Positions 23,175 through 31,388 of a DNA stretch of 64,000 nt are shown here, in pieces. The DNA comes from Clostridiales bacterium (GTDB lineage: Bacteria > Bacillota > Clostridia > Saccharofermentanales > Saccharofermentanaceae). Positions within the stretch are counted from its first letter, which is position 1. Every line of letters starts with the position of its first letter. The stretch lies in contig JAFWDK010000009.1 of the NCBI GenBank assembly GCA_017513085.1, positions 1 through 64,000 on the forward strand, in the 5' to 3' direction. The notes under the pieces were generated by a model that was given only the letters and a program-made list of their open reading frames with translations, made no database searches and was not told the DNA's origin. A program made the position numbers and the translations under genes.

Positions 23175-26100
23175 ATGAAAAAGAGAAGTATTTTTTCGTT
23201 AGGTGGTGTGCTCGCGCTAAGTGCGGCGATAGTGCTTTTTGCACCGAAACTGTCTTCAAGAGTTGTTCGCGCCGGTGTCGAGTCGGATGGCTCTGTAAAA
23301 CTTGATGCAAGTAATTTCCCGGATGCAGTCTTCCGCTCCATCCTGGCTGATAGAGATAAAGACAAAGATGGCTATTTATCTCAAAAAGAACGTCAAGCCG
23401 TTAATCGCATTTTTATCAGTAATGCGGAATGCAAATCTATAAAAGGAATCGAGTATTTTGAAAACCTTGACACTCTCACAGTATGGAATTCTTCGATCAG
23501 CAGTGTGGATCTTTCAAAGAATACTGCCTTGACATCGGTCGAGCTTAAAGTAAAAGGCATGACAAGCCTGAACGTATCTAAGAATACAGCTTTAAAGATA
23601 TTGGAGATTCATTCAACTGCGGGAGCTGATGAGATTTCATCTTTGAATCTTAAGGGTGCTACTGCATTGGAGACTTTGGATTGTTCCAATAATGCACTTT
23701 CATCTCTTGATATTTCTGCCAATAATAACCTTAAGACGTTGAATTGCAGTTATAACCAGTTTGCATCGCTTGATTTTTCAAATAACAGTACCCTGACAAA
23801 AATCATCTGTGGCAATAATCCTTTAACCTCTTTGAATTGTTCCAATATGCCGTCTCTGATTTCGCTGGATTGCACCATGTATTCGAAGCCTTTACTTCTG
23901 AAAAACTTAAATGTTACCGGTGACACGAAGTTAGAAGATCTGTCTTGCAAATACCTGAACATTACAGCGTTGGACCTGTCTACATGTACGTCGTTGAAGG
24001 ATCTGGATATTTATCGTGATCCTTATTCCTCGGCCAAATCGGATCCTATGACCAGCCTTGATCTTTCTAATAATACGCTACTGGAAACCGTAGATTGTAC
24101 GGCGAATGGGTTAACGAAGTTGACCCTGCCGACCAGCACGACCTTATCCGAGATCCAGTGCCGGAACAATAAGCTTACGGATCTGAATGTGAAAACCCTA
24201 TCGGGACTGACAAAGTTAGATTGCAGTAGCAATCAGCTTACCAAGTTAACGATCGGATCCTTAAAACAGCTGACAGAACTGGAATGTCAGAGTAATGCGC
24301 TAACAACGCTAAGTGTTTCCGGCTGTTCCAAACTTTCTAAATTGAACTGCAGTTACAATCGCTCCTTGGCAACACTTACGCTACCCGGTTCAGGTGCATC
24401 GCTGAAAAATCTTACCTGCAATTATAATGTCCTCACTGCATTGGACCTGTCAAAGTATACAGCTCTAGAGTATTTGGACTGCTCAGTAAATGCTATTGAA
24501 TCTTTGGATGTTTCCATGTTGAAGGAACTTACATACCTGAATTGTTCAGCTAATAAACTGATTTCTCTGGATGTATCAAATCTTGGAAAGTTGAAGAGAC
24601 TTTTTTGTAATTACTCTTCCTCTTCGACGGGTACGAATATAGGAGAAAATTCTAAGCTCAAAACTCTAAATGTCAGTGGGGCAACGTCGTTACAGGAATT
24701 GGAGTTTGCTTCAAATGAGATATCCTCTATTGATCTTTCCGGATTAAGTGATCTTCGTAGATTGATTTGTTCAGGAAATGCACTGGTTTCGTTGCAATTA
24801 CAAGATTCCCCACTGATTGAAGAAATCACTTGTTCAAACAATGAGTTGACATCTATAAAACTGGGAAGCAAAGAAAACCTTACAGAGTTGTTATGCTACA
24901 GAAACAAGTTTACTACTCTTGATCTGTCATCTGCTCCGAAATTGGAACAGCTTTCTTGTCACACAAATAACCTTACTTCGCTTAAAGTTTCCGGTGACAT
25001 ATCCTTGGAAAAACTGAATTGTTCTTCCAATGCATTGACCAGTCTGGATGTTTCTAATCTTTCCTCTCTAGTTGAGTTGAATTGCTACAGCAACAAAATC
25101 AAGACGTTGAAACTAAGCGGTGTGACGACGATCAAAAAGCTGTTGTGCTATGACAATCAGATTGCAACACTGGATGCTTCAAAGATTTCTGCTTTGCGTG
25201 AACTAAATTGTAATACGAATCAGATCACGCAACTGAATGTATCCGGGGCAGTAGCTTTAGAAACCCTGAATTGCCGTGAAAATGCCATCTCTGCTTTGGA
25301 TGTGTCGCATAGTACTTCGCTAAGAGAACTTGATTGCGCACATAATCAGATCAAGACTTTGAATCTTTCGAAAAATGCCGAGCTGAAAGAAGTGGAGTGT
25401 GAATACAATCTGCTTGAATCCTTGAATATAGTTGGAGCTACCGCGTTAGAAGAATTAAAATGCACGTGCAACCAGCTTTCCTCGCTGAATCTGTCAAAGA
25501 GTGCAAATCTCTCTTGTTTGGAATGCTACCATAACAAGATTTATGAGCTTCAGTTGGACGGGGCACCGATCATTCTTTCTTGTGTGAAAGCTTATAAAAG
25601 CAAGTGGAGCACGCATTGTTATGATAAGGAATGGCCGTTCTATGTGTATTCGACGAGTAGCGACCACTTCTTTGCGGATCGCCTGGAGTGTGACTTGTAC
25701 ACAGGTCTTATATCCAAGAGTCTTACTCCGACTCCGACTCCGCCCCCGCCGGCAGACGATGCGGTAATGCTGAATTCGGCTAATTTCCCGGATCCGAACT
25801 TCCTTGAATATATTATTAATCAGGGGTTTGATACAAACCATAATGGCGCTCTGGAAAAAGAAGAAATCCAAGAGGTTCATGCAATCTCTTGTGATAATTT
25901 CGGAATCAAATCGATGAAAGGATTATCGTATTTTACGGCGCTTCAAGATTTCTGCTGTAGGAATAACCAGCTGACTTCGCTGGATCTGAGCAATCTGACT
26001 GAATTGTACGGCCTGGCATGTGAGGGGAACCAGATCTCTGTGATCAATATATACAGTTGCCCACGCCTTGTGAAACTTGTTGAGAATTATGATAGACAGG

Positions 26101-27134
26101 TCTCGGATGATGGAAGTTATCATTTCTATTATGGTGGAGTTTCTATAGACGGTTGGAGAGGCATGGTAGATTTGTTTATCGATCCGAATGTTGAGATTTC
26201 TACTGTGAAGCCGACACCTACTCCGACTCCGGTTACACAGAAGTCTGTCGAGATCGGCAAGAGCTTCCAGTATTCCATTTGGGATATCCCGGCAGAAAGC
26301 ATCTCATGGTCGGTGGGGAACACTTCTGTTGCCACAGTCGATGCAAACGGTAAAGTAACAGGAAAGAGCATCGGTAACACGTATCTTCATATTGGACTTC
26401 CGGACGGAAAAACGATCAAGTGCCTTGTTAAAGTGGTCTATCCGACGCTGTCTGTCCGCTATACAGAAAAGACGTTGTATGTTAACCAGACTTTCCAGTT
26501 TGCCGTAACCGGAGCATCCGGTCAGAAGGTAACCTGGTCCGTGGGAAACTCTTCAGTAGCTACTGTGGATCAGAACGGCAAGGTCACGGCCAAGAGTGCA
26601 GCGAATACATATCTTTATGCCAAGAGTGCGGACGGCCGTGTTGCGAAGTGCCTGCTGAAAGTCGTTGATCCGGGCCCGCTCGGAATCAACTACACAGAGA
26701 AGACAGTCTACTTGGGTCAGAACTTCACATTCACAGCAAAGAACGCCGGCATCCTGACTCCGACCTGGTCAGTGGGTAATACCGCGATTGCAAAAGTAGA
26801 CAGTAACGGAAAGGTTACATCTGTTTCGGCCGGCAACACGTATCTTTATGTGAAGACAGATGATGGTCGTTCGGCAAGATGCCTGGTTAAAGTAGTTGAC
26901 CCGGGACCATTGAGCATCACCTATACCGAGAAGACCATCAAGGTTGGCAGTAGCTTCCATTTCTCTGCGAAAAACCCGGCTGGACAGACAGTTTCCTGGA
27001 GAGTCGGAAACACAGCGGTTGCTACAGTCGATGCAAACGGCAATGTGACTGGCAAGAGCGTCGCAAATACCTGGCTTTATGCAAGTACCCCGGACGGCCG
27101 AGAAGTCAGATGCCTGATCAAGGTCGTATCATGA
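23175..27134 (+). CDS. Large secreted leucine-rich-repeat / Ig-like surface protein (paralogue 1)
   Basis: A 1319-residue exported protein. A signal peptide (MKKRSIFSLGGVLALSAAIVLFAPK) ends near VVRAG. Next is an EF-hand-like segment with Ca-binding-type DRDKDKDGYLSQKE, then about 35 leucine-rich repeats of ~21 residues with consensus LxxLdCsnNxLtsLdvsg. A short TPTPTPPPP linker, a second NFPD/EF-hand-like (DTNHNGALEKEE) plus LRR block, and a second PTPTPTP linker follow. The protein ends with four Big_2-like Ig domains, each with SVGNtsVAtVDxnGKVTgKS. No LPXTG, GW or SLH anchor is visible, so it is probably secreted or loosely wall-bound and may mediate adhesion. ATG 23175 has SD GGAGGGG; in-frame codons back to 22872 lack a site and overlap the divergent gene. 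Its closest relative is the protein at 42350. Confidence 0.88.
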   Translation: MKKRSIFSLGGVLALSAAIVLFAPKLSSRVVRAGVESDGSVKLDASNFPDAVFRSILADRDKDKDGYLSQKERQAVNRIFISNAECKSIKGIEYFENLDTLTVWNSSISSVDLSKNTALTSVELKVKGMTSLNVSKNTALKILEIHSTAGADEISSLNLKGATALETLDCSNNALSSLDISANNNLKTLNCSYNQFASLDFSNNSTLTKIICGNNPLTSLNCSNMPSLISLDCTMYSKPLLLKNLNVTGDTKLEDLSCKYLNITALDLSTCTSLKDLDIYRDPYSSAKSDPMTSLDLSNNTLLETVDCTANGLTKLTLPTSTTLSEIQCRNNKLTDLNVKTLSGLTKLDCSSNQLTKLTIGSLKQLTELECQSNALTTLSVSGCSKLSKLNCSYNRSLATLTLPGSGASLKNLTCNYNVLTALDLSKYTALEYLDCSVNAIESLDVSMLKELTYLNCSANKLISLDVSNLGKLKRLFCNYSSSSTGTNIGENSKLKTLNVSGATSLQELEFASNEISSIDLSGLSDLRRLICSGNALVSLQLQDSPLIEEITCSNNELTSIKLGSKENLTELLCYRNKFTTLDLSSAPKLEQLSCHTNNLTSLKVSGDISLEKLNCSSNALTSLDVSNLSSLVELNCYSNKIKTLKLSGVTTIKKLLCYDNQIATLDASKISALRELNCNTNQITQLNVSGAVALETLNCRENAISALDVSHSTSLRELDCAHNQIKTLNLSKNAELKEVECEYNLLESLNIVGATALEELKCTCNQLSSLNLSKSANLSCLECYHNKIYELQLDGAPIILSCVKAYKSKWSTHCYDKEWPFYVYSTSSDHFFADRLECDLYTGLISKSLTPTPTPPPPADDAVMLNSANFPDPNFLEYIINQGFDTNHNGALEKEEIQEVHAISCDNFGIKSMKGLSYFTALQDFCCRNNQLTSLDLSNLTELYGLACEGNQISVINIYSCPRLVKLVENYDRQVSDDGSYHFYYGGVSIDGWRGMVDLFIDPNVEISTVKPTPTPTPVTQKSVEIGKSFQYSIWDIPAESISWSVGNTSVATVDANGKVTGKSIGNTYLHIGLPDGKTIKCLVKVVYPTLSVRYTEKTLYVNQTFQFAVTGASGQKVTWSVGNSSVATVDQNGKVTAKSAANTYLYAKSADGRVAKCLLKVVDPGPLGINYTEKTVYLGQNFTFTAKNAGILTPTWSVGNTAIAKVDSNGKVTSVSAGNTYLYVKTDDGRSARCLVKVVDPGPLSITYTEKTIKVGSSFHFSAKNPAGQTVSWRVGNTAVATVDANGNVTGKSVANTWLYASTPDGREVRCLIKVVS

Positions 27135-27173
27135 CATGGAAGAACTAAGGACTCTCTCGTAGCGATAGAACAA

Positions 27174-27207
27174 GACGGGCATTTCCGAAAGGAGATGCCC
27201 GTCTTTT
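27174..27207 (+). terminator. Rho-independent terminator
   Basis: GACGGGCATTTCC (27174-27186), loop GAAA, then GGAGATGCCCGTC (27191-27203) and TTTT. It ends the large LRR gene. Confidence 0.88.
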
Positions 27208-27262
27208 GTATGTTTGAAGAGATATATGTAATCTTGTGAAGTGAAACAATTACAGTATATAT

Positions 27263-28129
27263 TCACAAATCCTCGCCATAGTCGCGCTGAATCTGGTTTG
27301 CCTCTTTTACGAGAACTTGTCCCTCGTCAGAAGTCAGAAATTCACGTATGCGTTGTATTTCCATATTGGGGTTATCTTTTCCGAATATCATATATATCGG
27401 ATGCTGCAGTGGATAACCGGAATCAAATGCCGTATATCCATTGACTTTTATCATTTTTGCGCAGGCGTGGGAATACATTTTCGTGAAGTAAGACCAGAAC
27501 GCGTAGCATATGGCGCCTGGATAGTCGGCTACGTCGTCAATTATACCGGGCATGGTTGGTACTTCTTTATGATTTATATCCAGAGGCGTCTTTCTTAATA
27601 ATTTAGTAAAGCATGTATGGCTTCCATTTCCATCTGTCAACTGGTATGTTCTGACTATGAGATCGGGACCTCCTAGTTCTTTCCAATTCTTTATTTTGCC
27701 AAGATAGAGGTCTAGTATATTATTTGTAGTCAAATCATTTACAGAGTTTTCTTTGTTAAGTATTATTGCAAGCGGTTCCATCAGAATTGGAACAAATTCA
27801 TACTCTCGTCCCGATTCGATCAAAGATTTTCTTTGGCTTTCGGATGGTTCCGTAGAGAAAAGAATATCTATATCATTTCTGCATAGTAAACTGTATCCGT
27901 CACCGGTAGCTTCTTTGTACAGGGTGAATCCATTCCGATAACTTTCTTTGTCGTAAATGCTTTCAACAATTGTGGCAACTAGAGGATAAAAAGCACTGGT
28001 GGCTCTCATACGGAGTGTTTTATCTTTTACTTGAAAATCTGTCCTGAACTTTTTTAGAGCATTGCCTTCTCTAAAAGGGATAAATCTTCTGACATCTGTC
28101 TTGATGACAATATCTTTTTTATTGATCAT
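27263..28129 (-). CDS. PstS-like (periplasmic-binding fold) protein without signal peptide
   Basis: About 288 residues with the phosphate-binding-protein-like fold. A STxxYP-type beginning is seen as ATSAFYPLVATIVESIY near residue 50, then DIDILFSTEPSESQ, PILMEPLAIILNKENSVNDLT, ILDLYLGKIKNWKELGG, the classic WkdlGG step of PstS, and VRTYQLTDGNGSHTCF. Unlike true PstS there is no signal peptide or lipobox; the N-terminus is charged (MINKKDIVIKTDVRRF), so it should be cytosolic or attached otherwise. ATG 28129 is chosen because GAGGAGG lies ~10 bases upstream on the minus strand; an in-frame ATG at 28210 lacks a site. It is divergent from the radical SAM gene and has no pst transporter genes nearby. 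It may be a ligand sensor or a carrier for the neighbouring enzymes; this is inference. Confidence 0.7.
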   Translation of the reverse strand: MINKKDIVIKTDVRRFIPFREGNALKKFRTDFQVKDKTLRMRATSAFYPLVATIVESIYDKESYRNGFTLYKEATGDGYSLLCRNDIDILFSTEPSESQRKSLIESGREYEFVPILMEPLAIILNKENSVNDLTTNNILDLYLGKIKNWKELGGPDLIVRTYQLTDGNGSHTCFTKLLRKTPLDINHKEVPTMPGIIDDVADYPGAICYAFWSYFTKMYSHACAKMIKVNGYTAFDSGYPLQHPIYMIFGKDNPNMEIQRIREFLTSDEGQVLVKEANQIQRDYGEDL

Positions 28130-28249
28130 TTTCGGAAATCCTCCTCTGATAAATGCGGACACGATCTTGACATGACCGGATAAGTTGTGTGGAGAAAGGG
28201 GTCCTCCCAATGCCGGTATATCTGCCTGGATCTCCCAATATATGGGTGG

Positions 28250-28277
28250 TTGTAAACTGGTGCTTAAGTGCTATAAT
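28250..28277 (+). promoter_or_regulatory. Promoter of the radical SAM / ATP-grasp-like genes
   Basis: TTGTAA (28250-28255) and a perfect TATAAT (28272-28277) are 16 bases apart. Transcription near 28284 gives a leader of about 105 bases before ATG 28389. Confidence 0.6.
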
Positions 28278-28388
28278 CACATGTATATTGATGTGGTCAT
28301 GATATTTTATTCAATTATAGCATTTTCCCTGATTTGTGGATATGGCTATTTGAATGTGTTGATTGCCGGGGTTGAGGGTGAATAATAT

Positions 28389-29750
28389 ATGAGGGAATTC
28401 CAATACACGCATTTTTATTCTCATGAATTTGATGCATATAATCTGCCTGGTTTTGTTCCGCAGATCATTGATAAAGACTATCTGAAAGATTTAGGTGTGG
28501 GGGTTACTCCATCTTCGGAAACTATGAAGCGACTGTTTGAAGGATCAGTTGTTTTTAAGAAAAGGTTTGAGGAAAGAACGTTGTTGCCGCTTTCGCGTGC
28601 AGTGCAAACGGACATAGTACCGGAAAAAGTTGCTACGGAGATACATAATTATACGGGACGCTGCCCAACACTTACATTTGAGATAAACCCCGTGAAGGGC
28701 TGCAATGTGGGATGCCAGTATTGTCTTGTTTCGGATGGTGTTCATGAACAGCAGATCAATATACTGGGAAATTATCATCTCTATGTTAGAAAACTGCTCT
28801 CGGAGATGAACGGGTCTTCGCAAAAAGAGGTGAGTTCTGAAGATATCAAGAGAAGAAATCAGCTTTTGGCTGAACTTGCTTCTGCGATAGAATCCGCGCC
28901 AGACAAAAAAACTGAGATTGAAAATAAGATCACTGAGATAAGTAGAGGGAAGAATTGGAACCATTTTTACTATTTTTCGCCTAAGACGGAAGCTCTTCAG
29001 GAAACTACGATCAAGACAGGAGTGGCACATCGGATCTTAAAAGAGTTTATCAGACATTTTGAGGAATACCCTGATTCCAATGCGAGGTTGTTTGTTGCTT
29101 CCAAAGCTGGTGTAAAGCATCTTCTATACGAATACGAAGGAGAGACTATTCTTGATCTGTTTGTCCGTCTAAAGGATAAAATGCAGTTCAACACAAGCGT
29201 TTCCATCATGCCGAACGAGCTCCGGAATATTCTTGAACCATATGCCGCTCCAATCGAGGAACGCATGAAGGCTGTTGATTTATGCCAACAAAACGGGATC
29301 CTTGCACAATCGGCACTTGTTCAGCCGATAATCTTGCCGTTCCTTACAGAAACCCAAATCAAAGAATTTTTCGACATGCTGAAGAAACACAACATAATAA
29401 ATTATAAACCTGAATTTCTTACAGCGTGTATGGAGAATCTAGCTATGATCGGCCAGTATCTCGGTTACTTTGATAAAAATCTTGAAAGAGCACTTTATGA
29501 TGACTACATCATGCCGTCGAATGCAGACCATAAGAAACAGCGGGGGAGAACAGCACCGGACAGAGCGCTATCAAAAGAGAGTATTACAAAAATGATGAAC
29601 TACACGAAGAGCATAGGATTGACTACCAGTATTTGTTATTGGGTGAGAAATCAACTGAAGATTGGGAATGACGTGATCCCCGTCATTAACCAAAACGGCT
29701 TTCAGTGTTTGGGATACCAGTCTCAACTTTTTGACTTGAACAAAAAGTAG
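28389..29750 (+). CDS. Radical SAM enzyme of unassigned subfamily
   Basis: A 453-residue cytoplasmic protein. The [4Fe-4S]-SAM motif C-x3-C-x2-C is present at residues 105, 109 and 112 (GCNVGCQYC), preceded by a strand (LTFEINPVKG) that fits the first beta strand of a radical SAM barrel. A ~60-residue charged helical insert (~140-190) follows, then barrel strands FYYFSPKTEAL, ARLFVASKAGVKHLL and FNTSVSIMP. This layout recalls spore-photoproduct-lyase-like radical SAM proteins, but not closely enough to name. There is no SPASM Cys cluster. SD GAGGGTGA lies 7-8 bases before ATG. The ATP-grasp-like gene follows after about 20 bases, so they share a transcript. No precursor peptide gene was found. 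The gene is AT-richer than the flanking housekeeping genes. Confidence 0.8.
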   Translation: MREFQYTHFYSHEFDAYNLPGFVPQIIDKDYLKDLGVGVTPSSETMKRLFEGSVVFKKRFEERTLLPLSRAVQTDIVPEKVATEIHNYTGRCPTLTFEINPVKGCNVGCQYCLVSDGVHEQQINILGNYHLYVRKLLSEMNGSSQKEVSSEDIKRRNQLLAELASAIESAPDKKTEIENKITEISRGKNWNHFYYFSPKTEALQETTIKTGVAHRILKEFIRHFEEYPDSNARLFVASKAGVKHLLYEYEGETILDLFVRLKDKMQFNTSVSIMPNELRNILEPYAAPIEERMKAVDLCQQNGILAQSALVQPIILPFLTETQIKEFFDMLKKHNIINYKPEFLTACMENLAMIGQYLGYFDKNLERALYDDYIMPSNADHKKQRGRTAPDRALSKESITKMMNYTKSIGLTTSICYWVRNQLKIGNDVIPVINQNGFQCLGYQSQLFDLNKK

Positions 29751-29769
29751 ATCTGTTACCGGAACTGGT

Positions 29770-31173
29770 TTGCCAAGACAGAACAGACTGATAACAGATG
29801 ACCTGTTAAGAAGGTTCTATATGCTAGAAGGTTTATCGAATAAAGCTCTTTTTGAAAAGATCCATTCGGATTATTTTCCATATTATCGTTCATGGTGCCA
29901 TGATTTTCCTATCGTTGTTTCTACCAAGCGTGATCGAGAACTTGAAAGACTGCATGGTATCCTTTATCGAGCTTGCGAGTTTTATGTATATCATTATAGG
30001 GATTATTTGAATATCATTCCCTATTCGGATAAGGTTTTAGAGATTCTGGACTATTCTTCGCGGTTTCCTTTTCGAGCGGGCACCTTTCGGCCTGACTTTA
30101 TTATAGACAAAAACGGCAAAATATTACTTTGTGAAATCACCTCGCGTTTCTTCGCAAATGGATATTTCATGTCATATTTCATGGAGCGGGTGGGTTCTGA
30201 TATTGCTTTTGCTTCAGGACTTACTGATTACCGTTCTTACTTTGACGCTTTTTTTGACTATATGGCGGATATGTGCCAAGGTGATTCCGATGAGGGGATA
30301 AATAAACTGCTTGTTCTCAAAAGCGAAGACAAATCTGATTCCATAAAACTGTATGTACCGTTTTACCAAGCTCTTGGTTTGCAGGTGAATATTATCGAGG
30401 CAGGGAAAGTTGAAGAGAATATCGATCTTTTCAAAGACAGTATGATCGTCAGTGCACTAAATCAACAAGATCTGCTTTCTTTGTCTATAGATACACTAAA
30501 GAAATTGGCAGAGAATGGTATGCGGAATGACTTTCGGACGATTTTTTTGTTGCACGATAAACGGATGTTCAATCTCTTTTTTAGAGATGATTTCACAAGC
30601 AGATTTCTTGATCAGGAGCAGACTCGCTTTCTTCGTGATCATGTAATCAGGACAGCGATTCCAAGGGTTACAGGGCAGAACAATGATGGTCAAGTGCAGA
30701 GTAATGATGCGGAGCTTAATAAAGATGTCATCATGTGGGAAGATGCAAAAAAGAATAAAGACAGATACATTTTGAAACATCATTGTCTTGGAAAAAGTGA
30801 ACAAGTATACGCTGGACCGCTTACGGATCAAGTTGAATGGGAGAGCTTGTTTGAATCCGGAAAAGTAAATGAAATGATACTTCAACCGTTTATTGAGCAA
30901 AGGATATATACCTCGACTTGGAAAGGTTGTGGAATGAAAGGGAAAACCACGCCGAATGAAGAAATATATCCGGTCTGTGAATCAGATGGTTATTCCGGAT
31001 ACACACTACGAGAATATGTTTCACCGTCTATCCTTTGTGTAGATGATAAGTATTTCGGTTGTGGGCTTTTTAGGACATCCTCCTGTGCAGTCATCAATCA
31101 GGGAGATGCGCATAAAATGGCTCCGTTACTTACCGATGAAATCGATAAGCTTGGAGAGTGTAACATTCTCTAA
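29770..31173 (+). CDS. Circularly permuted ATP-grasp-like (glutathionylspermidine-synthase-like) protein
   Basis: Up to 467 residues. The pattern suggests a circularly permuted ATP-grasp: an early block FRPDFIIDKNGKILLCEITSRF (carboxylate and metal-binding region), a Rossmann-like middle (~180-290) and a late nucleotide-binding block KDRYILKHHCLGKSEQVYAGP, then WESLFESGKVNEMILQPFIEQRIY and YTLREYVSPSILCVDDKYFGCGLFRTSSCAVIN. Such proteins usually form amide bonds using ATP. The first usable codon is TTG 29770 with a poor site; ATG 29821, preceded by AAGAAGG, is an alternative that removes 17 residues. Directly after the radical SAM gene and cotranscribed, so both probably act on one substrate, which is unknown. 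A 9-bp-arm inverted repeat follows the stop. Confidence 0.65.
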   Translation: MPRQNRLITDDLLRRFYMLEGLSNKALFEKIHSDYFPYYRSWCHDFPIVVSTKRDRELERLHGILYRACEFYVYHYRDYLNIIPYSDKVLEILDYSSRFPFRAGTFRPDFIIDKNGKILLCEITSRFFANGYFMSYFMERVGSDIAFASGLTDYRSYFDAFFDYMADMCQGDSDEGINKLLVLKSEDKSDSIKLYVPFYQALGLQVNIIEAGKVEENIDLFKDSMIVSALNQQDLLSLSIDTLKKLAENGMRNDFRTIFLLHDKRMFNLFFRDDFTSRFLDQEQTRFLRDHVIRTAIPRVTGQNNDGQVQSNDAELNKDVIMWEDAKKNKDRYILKHHCLGKSEQVYAGPLTDQVEWESLFESGKVNEMILQPFIEQRIYTSTWKGCGMKGKTTPNEEIYPVCESDGYSGYTLREYVSPSILCVDDKYFGCGLFRTSSCAVINQGDAHKMAPLLTDEIDKLGECNIL

Positions 31174-31174
31174 A

Positions 31175-31231
31175 TTGACTTACAAGGTATCGTAAGTCAA
31201 CATTGACACTTTGCCCCTAAGAATATAAACT
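31175..31231 (+). promoter_or_regulatory. Inverted repeat and promoter before the transketolase operon
   Basis: TTGACTTAC (31175-31183) and GTAAGTCAA (31192-31200) are perfect 9-bp arms directly after the previous stop, without a T-tract. Next, TTGACA (31203-31208) and TAAACT (31226-31231) are 17 bases apart, a plausible promoter for the operon that starts at 31389. Confidence 0.5.
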
Positions 31232-31269
31232 AAAAGGCAAGTGAGCTCGAGCTCTCATTTTTTTCTACT

Positions 31270-31291
31270 TTTTCGAAAGCGATTTCGAAAA
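31270..31291. promoter_or_regulatory. 22-bp LacI-family/cre-like operator in the transketolase leader
   Basis: TTTTCGAAA (31270-31278) and TTTCGAAAA (31283-31291) are perfect 9-bp arms around GCGA, so the dyad is centred on CG, as in LacI-family operators. The regulator gene of this family lies in the same operon (33464). It sits about 35 bases after the predicted transcription start, a position fitting roadblock repression. Confidence 0.55.
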
Positions 31292-31388
31292 GGCATCCTT
31301 CTCCTCAAAAGATGAGGTTTCGAGCCGCTTTTCCCTGTCAGTAATACGCTTTTGCGTACGAAAAGATAAGATTTTGAAGAAGGAGTGT

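Noticed and set aside
28281..28385. 34-codon hydrophobic peptide before the radical SAM gene, as a possible precursor peptide
   Set aside because: No ribosome site, and its ATG lies at or before the predicted transcription start. The composition is membrane-like rather than that of a modified-peptide precursor.
31175..31200. Inverted repeat as an insertion-sequence end
   Set aside because: A single short dyad with no transposase or matching second copy nearby. More likely a weak terminator or regulator site.
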